DNA of 6,255 nucleotides, taken from positions 1-6,255 of the forward strand of contig CAZGHI010000069.1 in assembly GCA_964525565.1 (NCBI GenBank), in the 5' to 3' direction. Positions 1 through 5,698 of the stretch are shown here, piece after piece. The DNA is from OLB6 sp964525565. GTDB lineage: Bacteria > Bacteroidota > Ignavibacteria > Kapaibacteriales > Kapaibacteriaceae. The notes below the pieces were generated by a model. The model was not told where the DNA came from and made no database searches. It saw nothing but the letters and a program-made list of their open reading frames with translations. Position numbers and translations under genes: made by a program. How positions within the stretch are numbered: the stretch's first letter is position 1; the number at the start of each line of letters is the position of its first letter.

Positions 1-711
1 GAATTCGCTAGTCTGGCATCCACCCATGCCACCGGTCCCTGCATGAGCTCCCCCTCCCCCTCCTGCATTCCGCGCATTCCCCCCCCCTCCACCCAACAAG
101 CCGGGCATCCGACCAGCATTTTGAGTGGGTTCTTGTGCAGCGAGTCCGATACCCCGGCCGGCCGACTTTCCGTCGAACCATCCGCAAATGTTGTCGGTTC
201 GCGAGGTATCCCATGTGTTCATGCTTGCCAATCCACCTGGGAAACCGGCGCCCGTTGCGTCGATTACAGCATGGAGGCGGATGGTATCCGCATGTATGGC
301 AATTATGCCGCCAGCACCGTTCTTCCATGGTTGAACAACAATAGTAGTCTCTATGGATACGCTACTACCTGTAATGATGGGGCAGACTTGTACATAGTGT
401 TGTGGTTGGTATGCTGCCGGTGGCGGTGACACGTAGAGCTCGGGCATTTGAACGGCAACAACCTTGTGAATGCTCCACATGCCGGCGAAATGCAGTGCTG
501 GTTGTTTCATACCCAAGGTGAATTCTGCACCTTGTGCCTGATGCAGGACAATGGAGTCGCCTTCTGCCAAGGTTACATCTGATTCGATGATGATTCTTCC
601 GCTGCATGTATCAATTTCAAGCACACGCGAACATGGCGGCGACCACACGTGTGCAACCAAATGGAGGGCGGCAAAAAAGAGCATTAGTTGTGTCCACAAA
701 ACACGCGCCAT
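1..711 (-). CDS. Large glycine-rich secreted surface protein, N-terminal part (probable T9SS cargo)
   Basis: An open frame of 237 codons runs off the left edge. ATG 711 is preferred: an AAGGAG lies 8 nt upstream, and this start gives a signal peptide with Arg3 (MARVLWTQLMLFFAALHLVA). A later ATG at 684 overlaps the previous stop (TAATG) but lacks that charge. Residues 44-66 (VTLAEGDSIVLHQAQGAEF) resemble the GDRVLLIQMKGA-type block of large Bacteroidota surface proteins. Further matching features are VVQPWKNGAGGIIAIHADT (125-143), VIDATGAGFPGG (149-160) and GLLGGGGGNARNAGGGGGAH (204-223). In such proteins this part is followed by long repeats and a C-terminal T9SS sorting or gliding-motility-type domain, which here would lie outside the window. 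The role is likely surface adhesion or gliding, by inference only. The gene overlaps the previous one by 28 nt. A run of nine G on the coding strand (79-87) encodes part of the Gly stretch. Confidence 0.82.
   Translation of the reverse strand, partial: MARVLWTQLMLFFAALHLVAHVWSPPCSRVLEIDTCSGRIIIESDVTLAEGDSIVLHQAQGAEFTLGMKQPALHFAGMWSIHKVVAVQMPELYVSPPPAAYQPQHYVQVCPIITGSSVSIETTIVVQPWKNGAGGIIAIHADTIRLHAVIDATGAGFPGGLASMNTWDTSRTDNICGWFDGKSAGRGIGLAAQEPTQNAGRMPGLLGGGGGNARNAGGGGGAHAGTGGMGGCQTSEF
79..87. repeat. 9-nt G:C homopolymer tract inside the glycine-rich surface-protein gene
   Basis: Nine consecutive C on the plus strand are nine G on the coding strand, encoding three of the glycines in LLGGGGGN. 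Shorter interrupted C5 runs lie nearby at about 46-62. As read, the frame is correct on both sides. Poly-glycine coding raises the chance of such a run, so it is weaker evidence than the tract at 3636-3645. Confidence 0.9.
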
Positions 712-2153
712 CGCAGATTCTCCTTGTCGTACCAAAGTGTTGTACTACCATTGGCGGGAAGGGTGAGAATCACTCCGCCCGGAGTTAGGATGCGATTTTG
801 CGGATCGCTGTCTGCTGCTTCGTTATGTAGAGCAAGCCGATATCCAAGATTGATCAGCGTTACGATGCGTCCGTCGAAACCACCGGCAATGCCGGTTATG
901 TCTGCACCGTTCGCACCTGTGTTCACACGGATTACCGGAACATCGGAGATCGGCAGATTAGTGTTCACGCTTCCTGTTGCAACATTGATTGTCTGAGCAT
1001 TTACCTGTTGTGGAATGCCGCTGAGGCGTGACGAGAACATATGTGTCGTGGTTTGTGAATGCTGGGGAAATCGAATCGGCGATACTTGGGGGGGGCGATA
1101 GCTTAAAGCACTACCCAAGAATGTATCTCCACCGAAATGGGCAGCAGCTAGGCCAATAGTAGAACTCACAAACAGTCCGGCAATGGGAAATCCTTGTCCG
1201 TTTGGAAAANNNNNNNNNNNNNNNNNNNNNNNNNNNNNNNNNNNNCCGGAATGGTTGCTGGCTGTATTCTGTGCTTCGCCGAAGATGCCAACAGAAAAGG
1301 TAGCAGTACCTCCTGTTCCACCACGGACAGAGATTCCCCGAACCCCGATTAGTGTGTCGTTTGCTGCAGATGAATTGGAGGCGGCCTGGCCAAGCACTCC
1401 AATTCTTTCCATTAGTGGCACGGTGGGATAGGCGCTGGAATGTGAAAGTCCAACAACACCTACGCCTGCCGAGTTTGCTTTTGCAAGCACACCAATATTA
1501 TTTGTACCGGCAACGGTTGCCTCGACTCCACGAACAGGTGGTACCGTTCCACCAATGTCAAGCCCCGTCCCAGATCCTGACAACAAGGCGTTATATCGAT
1601 ATCCCGTACCACCCGTTACATCGACTCCCGTTAAAAGAGTTGGTCGCGCTGAGCCAGACGGACCACCGATGCGGATCCCTGTCCCTGTTCCATTGGATGC
1701 ACTGCTGAGCACAATGCCTGCTGCTTCAGATCCCGTGGTTCCAATGGAGTTCATGCGCAGACCAATGGACTGAGATGTGCCCGTCATGTCGATAGCCAGT
1801 GCAACTCCACTGATTGCAGGAACGCTGCCAATGCGAGCAACTTCGCCAGGTGCCGCACCTGTATATTCTCCTACACTCAACGATCCGCGTATCCACGTCT
1901 CGGCTGCCGATCCGATTTCCATTGCCCGAACCGACCCGGATGGGCCTGCCAAGAAACGTATCGGCTGGGCAACAGGAGAAAGTGTGCCAATAACAAGAGG
2001 TATTGTGGTATTGGTGTACAGAATGGCACCGGTGTTCTGTGTATCGTGCGGAGGGCCGTACAGGTGCAGTCTTGTGGCGGTAAGCTCCTGCGCCCGACAG
2101 AAGGCGTTGAAAATGCAGAGTATAACAACAAGGTACATTGCGACCATCATCAT
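684..2153 (-). CDS. Exported Gly/Val/Ser-rich repetitive (probable beta-solenoid) surface protein
   Basis: The protein is about 489 residues counting the gap. It starts with an ATG triplet and a hydrophobic signal peptide (about residues 1-21, cleavage near FCRA). It is rich in Gly, Thr, Ser, Val and Ala. Short irregular repeats of the type IGV-x-G or GTG-x-x-IGG recur at about 155-165, 196-202, 220-236, 251-256, 269-273 and 287-292. This pattern is common in beta-helical tail-fibre-like proteins. The C-terminal block (about 388-485) has the features NVATGSVNTNLPISDVPVI, GIAGGFDGRIVTLINLG, NRILTPGGVILTLPANGS and TTLWYDKENLRWRV, which resemble the distal domain of many exported tail-fibre-like proteins. 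A 36-N gap (1210-1245) falls in the repeat region at about residues 303-315; both flanks are in frame. An 8-C tract on the coding strand lies at 1088-1095. The start follows the upstream stop by 12 nt, with no clear Shine-Dalgarno sequence. No catalytic motif is visible. Confidence 0.85.
   Translation of the reverse strand: MMMVAMYLVVILCIFNAFCRAQELTATRLHLYGPPHDTQNTGAILYTNTTIPLVIGTLSPVAQPIRFLAGPSGSVRAMEIGSAAETWIRGSLSVGEYTGAAPGEVARIGSVPAISGVALAIDMTGTSQSIGLRMNSIGTTGSEAAGIVLSSASNGTGTGIRIGGPSGSARPTLLTGVDVTGGTGYRYNALLSGSGTGLDIGGTVPPVRGVEATVAGTNNIGVLAKANSAGVGVVGLSHSSAYPTVPLMERIGVLGQAASNSSAANDTLIGVRGISVRGGTGGTATFSVGIFGEAQNTASNHSXXXXXXXXXXXXXFPNGQGFPIAGLFVSSTIGLAAAHFGGDTFLGSALSYRPPQVSPIRFPQHSQTTTHMFSSRLSGIPQQVNAQTINVATGSVNTNLPISDVPVIRVNTGANGADITGIAGGFDGRIVTLINLGYRLALHNEAADSDPQNRILTPGGVILTLPANGSTTLWYDKENLRWRVFCGHN
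720..725 (-). promoter_or_regulatory. Ribosome binding site AAGGAG setting the start of the glycine-rich protein
   Basis: AAGGAG on the coding strand is followed by an 8-nt spacer (712-719) and ATG at 709-711. It lies within the 3' end of the preceding gene. With the GGAGGT site at 3063-3068, it shows that this organism uses Shine-Dalgarno sequences at least at some starts. Confidence 0.75.
1088..1095. repeat. 8-nt G:C homopolymer tract inside the repetitive surface-protein gene
   Basis: Eight consecutive G on the plus strand are eight C on the coding strand, within codons for Arg-Pro-Pro-Gln (in SYRPPQVSP). The frame is correct on both sides. A change of one base would truncate or alter the C-terminal domain. 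Confidence 0.9.
1210..1245. other. Assembly gap (36 N) inside the repetitive surface-protein gene
   Basis: Thirty-six undetermined bases interrupt the repeat-rich part of the gene. The flanking sequence reads in one frame across it. Because the surroundings are low-complexity repeats, the true distance could differ by whole repeat units. Confidence 0.95.
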
Positions 2154-2165
2154 TAATGGACTGAA

Positions 2166-3056
2166 TTACGGTTGTAGCACAACCCAAGCAATCCGGTCGG
2201 TTGCCTCAAGACCAACGGACGTTTCTACGGTGATCGTACCAGCACTTGTGTCTCGTCCGGTTACACTCACACCAATTGTAGTACCTGCACCATTGAGAAC
2301 GGTGACCAGCGGAACACTCGTTGCAGCAAGCGGCCCACCAATGGGAATCACGTGAACATGTGCCCCAGCCGTTGGAACGTAAAGTCCGTTCGGTATAGAA
2401 AAGAGAGGATGCTGCCAGGACATCACACCGGCAGATGTAGAGGTAAGTACCATCCCATTTGTTGCCGGCGCCACTTCAGGTAAGGTATATGTGATGTTGC
2501 CATTTTGTGTGGGTGCTCGAAATGCTGTATAGTCGGTGCCACCAGACGAGGGCTCGTAGAACCGTATTTCGGATGCGGCACCATTGTTCGTTAGTGATAG
2601 GTGACCATTCACATCAACCAAGCTTTGCGGAGTTGATGTTCCAAAACCAACGTATCCAGCGGTAGGCCCAGCCGTCCCGATGATTCGAACGGTTTCTATT
2701 CCGTTTGCTGCCAACACCAGGTCTTGGGCATTGCTTGTTCCAAGATATTGTTGCCCGGCAGCCGTTCCCCCTGTGGTAATGGCAGTTCCCTCGAGTTGCC
2801 AAAACGAGGCGTCTGCCCAACCAAGGGTTATGGTGCTCCCGGTTACATTCGTTGTTGTAAGTGTTTGACCGGTAGCGCCAGCCGTTGAAGGAAGTAACAT
2901 TGTATAGCCAGTTACACCCGTGGTAGGTATGGACAGCGATACAGTTGCAGGCTGCGAATTACGCAAATGAAGAGTGCCGGTAGTGTGGCTTTGGGCTGTA
3001 GCCAGACTATGGACAGCGATACAGCAGAAGACTAGACAAAGGCAACGAAAGAGCAA
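2166..3056 (-). CDS. Exported tail-fibre-like surface protein
   Basis: The product is about 296 residues if started at TTG 3056, which sits 6 nt behind a perfect GGAGGT. This gives a compact signal peptide (MLFRCLCLVFCCIAV...ATA, cleavage near residue 21). The longer frame from GTG 3107 lacks a ribosome site and overlaps the previous gene by 16 nt. Motifs typical of exported tail-fibre-like repeat proteins of the Ignavibacteria/Bacteroidota sphere follow in order: SFWQLEGTAITTGGT, YLGTSNAQDLVLAANGIETV, VGFGTSTPQSLVDVNG (about 136-151), IRFYEP (164-169), ITYTLP (188-193) and NGMVLTSTSAGVMSW. A related YT..LP..AG..GQ.LT unit occurs earlier (about 51-80), an internal duplication. The last roughly 60 residues form a module shared with the frameshifted neighbour. 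No enzyme motif is visible. Such proteins are probably secreted structural or adhesive components, but the function is inferred. The next gene begins 12 nt downstream in the same frame. Confidence 0.82.
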   Translation of the reverse strand: MLFRCLCLVFCCIAVHSLATAQSHTTGTLHLRNSQPATVSLSIPTTGVTGYTMLLPSTAGATGQTLTTTNVTGSTITLGWADASFWQLEGTAITTGGTAAGQQYLGTSNAQDLVLAANGIETVRIIGTAGPTAGYVGFGTSTPQSLVDVNGHLSLTNNGAASEIRFYEPSSGGTDYTAFRAPTQNGNITYTLPEVAPATNGMVLTSTSAGVMSWQHPLFSIPNGLYVPTAGAHVHVIPIGGPLAATSVPLVTVLNGAGTTIGVSVTGRDTSAGTITVETSVGLEATDRIAWVVLQP

Positions 3057-3062
3057 CACAAG

Positions 3063-3068
3063 ACCTCC
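3063..3068 (-). promoter_or_regulatory. Ribosome binding site GGAGGT that selects a TTG start
   Basis: The coding strand carries GGAGGT, a full match to the anti-Shine-Dalgarno core. Six bases later is TTG (3054-3056); GTG at 3057-3059 is only 3 nt away. The TTG gives normal spacing and a textbook signal peptide with Arg at position 4. Confidence 0.68.
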
Positions 3069-3091
3069 AAAAACATTGTAGAAAAGATTGG

Positions 3092-3807
3092 TTAATTGAT
3101 AAACCACGTTATCGTTTCTGTAGGAAGGAGCGGCGCAGATGTGACAACCTCGAATGTTCCAGCCGCAGTGTTGATGTTTTGAATCGTTACACCAATGTAG
3201 GTGTTGGCATCAACGGTTGCATGTATGGTTGCATCAGAAGGGATTGGACCGGAAAGTGCAATTGCGTAGCGATGAACACCTAACCGACCTTGTTCAATAC
3301 CACGCGCAAGCTCGCGCCGGGTGTCTAGTACAAGCCTATTACCCGATCGGGTAACTCTTACACCATAGCCACTAACAATGTTTACTGCACCGGCAATTTC
3401 GTTTACAGATGTAACAACGCCTGTGACGTCGCAACCTGTGAACGTTCGGAGTACATCGCGTAGGGTACACTAGCCAATATCGTGCGCGGACTGAGTTCCG
3501 GATTCCCATTGACACTAACCCCAATCCAGAGCGGACCCTGTCTTAGTAGATCCGGAGGAAGTGGTTTTGTTGACCCTGGCAATACTGTGGTGATACCGTC
3601 CGATATGGTGGCTACGAATTCCTCAGAAAACAAAGCCCCCCCCCCAACTGCTACATTGTACCACCGTACCCAAAGCGTATGTGTGCCATTTAATGGTATG
3701 CCGCTCTCTTCAACGTAGAGTTGCAACGAAAAGAACTGTGGAACTTGCGACTGCGCAATCTCCAGACACAGCACGAAAGCCATCATGTACATACCATAAC
3801 TCCGCAT
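3092..3807 (-). CDS. Exported tail-fibre-like surface protein, interrupted by an apparent -1 frameshift
   Basis: The N-terminal part has a signal peptide (MRSYGMYMMAFVLCLEIAQSQ from ATG 3807; a TTG at 3828 is an alternative start in the same frame). A beta-rich domain follows, with features common in exported bacterial proteins resembling phage tail fibres: LYVEESGIPLNG, TLWVRWYNVAVGG, ALFSEEF, LWIGVSVNGNPEL and SPRTILASVPYAMYSER. That frame stops at 3403. From about 3415-3440 downward the next frame stays open to TAA 3092-3094 and gives the expected continuation: GVVTSVNEIAGAVNI, then GYGVRVTRSGNRLVL, then a C-terminal module ending in TETITWFIN. Either one base is missing (or two are extra) near 3415-3440, or the gene is genuinely broken. 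I see no slippery heptamer. A run of ten G:C pairs lies at 3636-3645, but the frame is correct on both sides of it, so it is not the visible lesion. The C-terminal module matches that of the next gene. Confidence 0.72.
3636..3645. repeat. 10-nt G:C homopolymer tract inside a surface-protein gene
   Basis: Ten consecutive C on the plus strand are ten G on the coding strand, encoding part of Val-Gly-Gly-Gly-Ala. This is the longest mononucleotide run in the window. Tracts of this length are prone to slippage during replication, and also to sequencing error. As read, the gene is in frame across the tract. Confidence 0.9.
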
Positions 3808-3834
3808 ACGGAATTGTTGTATGTACAATGTGGC

Positions 3835-4152
3835 CTAGTGTGACAAGGCCGTGAGTAGAATCCATCCGATTAAACCAGCAATGCCAACAAATGCATGAAC
3901 TTGTGTTCCGGGGCGTGTGAATGGCATTACCATAAGGCAGGCAATCGTAGGGAGGAGCAACAGAAGATTCAGGAACAAACTTTTAATGAGCAGTATCCCT
4001 ACGAGAGAAATGCAACACAAACATGTTGCCAAGTATAGCAGATGATGCCACATGCCTAGCCGCTTACCGGTTAACTGTGCTGAGGTGCCGGCGGCAATTG
4101 CTAATGCATGAAATGTTAGTCCGCTGAGAGAGAGTACGACCACGGTACTCAC
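3835..4152 (-). CDS. Unidentified small protein with four membrane segments
   Basis: This 105-residue protein is almost entirely hydrophobic. Four likely membrane segments lie at about residues 3-22, 36-55, 58-78 and 86-103, separated by short loops with basic residues after the first (K30, R31). It has no recognisable signal peptide or catalytic motif. Histidines at or near membrane segments (H15, H36, H37, H86) and cysteines C44, C46, C47 and C72 are visible, but without homologues their importance is unknown. The GTG start overlaps the stop of the preceding gene (GTGA, 4 nt), and the first membrane segment begins at once, so this start is preferred to the ATG at residue 34. The overlap suggests it works with the single-pass protein upstream. 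Function is unknown. Confidence 0.7.
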   Translation of the reverse strand: MSTVVVLSLSGLTFHALAIAAGTSAQLTGKRLGMWHHLLYLATCLCCISLVGILLIKSLFLNLLLLLPTIACLMVMPFTRPGTQVHAFVGIAGLIGWILLTALSH

Positions 4153-4673
4153 GGCTTCATTCCGCGTAGAATCTCATGGTCGAGAGAGTCTTGAAAAACC
4201 TGGCTCATATGAAGTGCTCGGTCGCGTAACGGTTCAACCAGTCGAACATTTCCACTGTCAGCCGTTGTTTGTGGTTTGCTGATTGCGCGTACCAGAGCAT
4301 TCCGCACCCAACGATATTCACTGCGACCAAACGAGTGAGAATTCAGAACCGAAGCAAAACGATTTCGGCGTTGTAGTGTTGGGACGTTCTGATCTTCTAA
4401 GGAATCGGCAAGTTCTGCTATGCGTAAAACAAGATGCAACTGCGTTGGGCGAACAAGACTGTCGCCTGGGGGTATGTACGTACCGTGATTGACCAACATG
4501 CTTTCAATGTCCGGTCCAACTACTCGTGTTAGCCCGAGTGCAGCCCGGGCATCGCTAACCACTATCCATGTTATGATTCCAAGGTACACCATAGCAGCGA
4601 TTGCCAAAAGGATAAAGAGCAGCCGAAGGATGTTGCGAGTGCTCCATATGGTTTTTGGTGTGCTCGGCGACAC
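4149..4673 (-). CDS. Unidentified single-pass membrane-anchored protein
   Basis: I do not recognise this 174-residue protein. It has a short basic N-terminus (K7, R13, R17), one strongly hydrophobic segment at about residues 14-40, and a polar, mostly helical-looking C-terminal part of about 130 residues. By the positive-inside rule the C-terminal part should face the periplasm. A region rich in Leu, Glu and Arg (about 78-135) could form helical or coiled-coil packing. The start is a GTG 6 nt after the ftsY stop. It is the first possible start because the frame is closed by the ftsY TAG itself; the next ATG (residue 28) would delete half of the membrane segment. A weak AGGTG (4683-4687) sits 9 nt upstream. 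The 3' end overlaps the next gene by 4 nt (GTGA), so the two are probably co-translated. Confidence 0.72.
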   Translation of the reverse strand: MSPSTPKTIWSTRNILRLLFILLAIAAMVYLGIITWIVVSDARAALGLTRVVGPDIESMLVNHGTYIPPGDSLVRPTQLHLVLRIAELADSLEDQNVPTLQRRNRFASVLNSHSFGRSEYRWVRNALVRAISKPQTTADSGNVRLVEPLRDRALHMSQVFQDSLDHEILRGMKP

Positions 4674-4679
4674 GGCTGG

Positions 4680-5698
4680 CTACACCTGAGTGTCGGCAAC
4701 GCGTTCTTCAAATAATGCGGCAACAAATGTTACCGGGTCGAACTCCTGCAAATCATCAATTTTCTCGCCAACACCAACGTATCGAACGGGGATTTGCAGC
4801 GATTCAGCAATGGCAATCACTGCACCCCCTTTTGCAGTGCCATCAATCTTGGTAAGTACAATTCCTGTGACAGGAGCTACCTTCGAAAATTCTCGAGCTT
4901 GAACGAGAGCGTTCTGTCCGGTGGTTGCATCAAGAACGAGCAGTACTTCGTGCGGGGCATCTGCCTTAAGCTTTTTCATCACACGGCTCACCTTTTCCAA
5001 TTCCTGCATTAAACCGCCCTTGTTGTGCAATCGTCCTGCCGTGTCGATAATCACAACGTCGGTTTTACGCGCGATTGCGGCCGCAACAGTATCGTATGCC
5101 ACGGCAGCAGGATCTGCTCCATGCTGTTGTTGAACAATGTCAACACCTGCCCGGCCTGCCCAAATTTCAAGCTGCTCATTTGCTGCAGCACGGAATGTGT
5201 CGGCTGCTCCGATGAGCACAGATTTCCCGGCGTTGCGGAAGTTGTGAGCGAGCTTTCCGATAGTCGTTGTTTTACCAACTCCATTAACGCCAACAACAAG
5301 GATAACAGTGGGAGGATTAGCGTGAAGATTCGTGTGTGAACCTTCTGCGACTACCCGGTTCGCCGACATTACGGTGGTAAGCTCTTCCTTGAGTACATCA
5401 ACAATAGCCTCGGCATCCTCGAGTTTGTCTTTTCGAACACGCTCTTTCAGTCGGCTTATAAGAGTAGCAGTTGTGGTAACGCCAACGTCGCTTGTAATCA
5501 GGATTTCCTCAACTTCNNNNNNNNNNNNNNNNNNNNNNNNNNNNNNNNNNNNNNTATTTTTCTTCCGGCAAAAAGCGCAGTTCGTAAACGACCAACAAGA
5601 GAATCGCGCGTTTTGGCTAACCCTTCAGTTAACCGATTGAAGGCAAGTTTCTCGCCTACAGTACTAATTGTTTTTTTGAACTTATCGAATAATCCCAT
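4680..5698 (-). CDS. ftsY: Signal recognition particle receptor FtsY (SRP GTPase), interrupted by an assembly gap
   Basis: FtsY docks ribosome-SRP complexes at the inner membrane and, by reciprocal GTP hydrolysis with Ffh, hands nascent membrane proteins to SecYEG. The N-terminal 48 residues open with MGLFDKFKKTI, an amphipathic basic helix typical of the membrane-targeting segment, and continue into the helical N domain. An N run (5517-5554) follows, then EVEEILITSDVGV, the classic end of the N domain. The SRP GTPase motifs follow in order: P-loop GVNGVGKTTT (about 5262-5291), DTFRAAANEQL, DTAGR (5031-5045), TKIDGTAKGG (about 4824-4853), and the closing GVGEKIDDLQEFDP. The known sequence gives 326 residues plus the gap, a short FtsY without the long acidic A domain of E. 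coli. The 38-nt N run is not a multiple of three although both flanks are clearly in frame, so its length is only an estimate. By analogy with other FtsY proteins roughly 6 residues are missing. The start ATG lies inside the 3' end of pgsA. Confidence 0.95.
5517..5554. other. Assembly gap (38 N) inside ftsY
   Basis: This is a run of 38 undetermined bases. The left and right flanks encode two parts of the same FtsY N domain (ending GRKI and resuming EVEEIL), so the true gap must be a multiple of three. The N count is therefore not exact, and the gene should not be read as a frameshift. Confidence 0.95.

Noticed and set aside
1..6. EcoRI site (GAATTC) exactly at the left edge, suggesting a cloning junction
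   Set aside because: Other GAATTC sites occur uncut inside the window (near 520, 3615 and 4340), and the coding frame runs straight into the edge, so chance is adequate.
46..90. C-rich stretch as a repeat array or regulatory quadruplex element
   Set aside because: It is fully explained by glycine codons in the GGGGGN...AGGGGG motif on the coding strand. A quadruplex is possible in principle but nothing supports a role.
8..607. Two Cys/Arg/His-rich minus-strand frames (8-328 and 365-607)
   Set aside because: Both are alternative-frame shadows of the glycine-rich protein, whose own frame shows a ribosome site, a signal peptide and family motifs.
1246..2153. Repeats in the solenoid region as a CRISPR or tandem DNA repeat
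   Set aside because: The repetition is at protein level, with irregular spacing and divergent nucleotides. No constant direct repeats with spacers were seen.
1726..2187. A 153-codon minus-strand frame overlapping the start of the repetitive surface protein
   Set aside because: It is rich in Cys, His and Arg with no domain, and lies in an alternative frame of a gene with a signal peptide and family-like repeats.
1777..2355. A 192-codon open frame on the plus strand opposite the surface-protein genes
   Set aside because: It is antisense to two well-supported genes, has no recognisable domain or ribosome site, and its composition follows from the Gly/Val/Thr codons of the opposite strand.
3403..3450. 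Programmed -1 ribosomal frameshifting as the cause of the frame change
   Set aside because: No X-XXY-YYZ slippery heptamer, obvious downstream hairpin or upstream Shine-Dalgarno-like stimulator was seen near the switch. A missing base is simpler.
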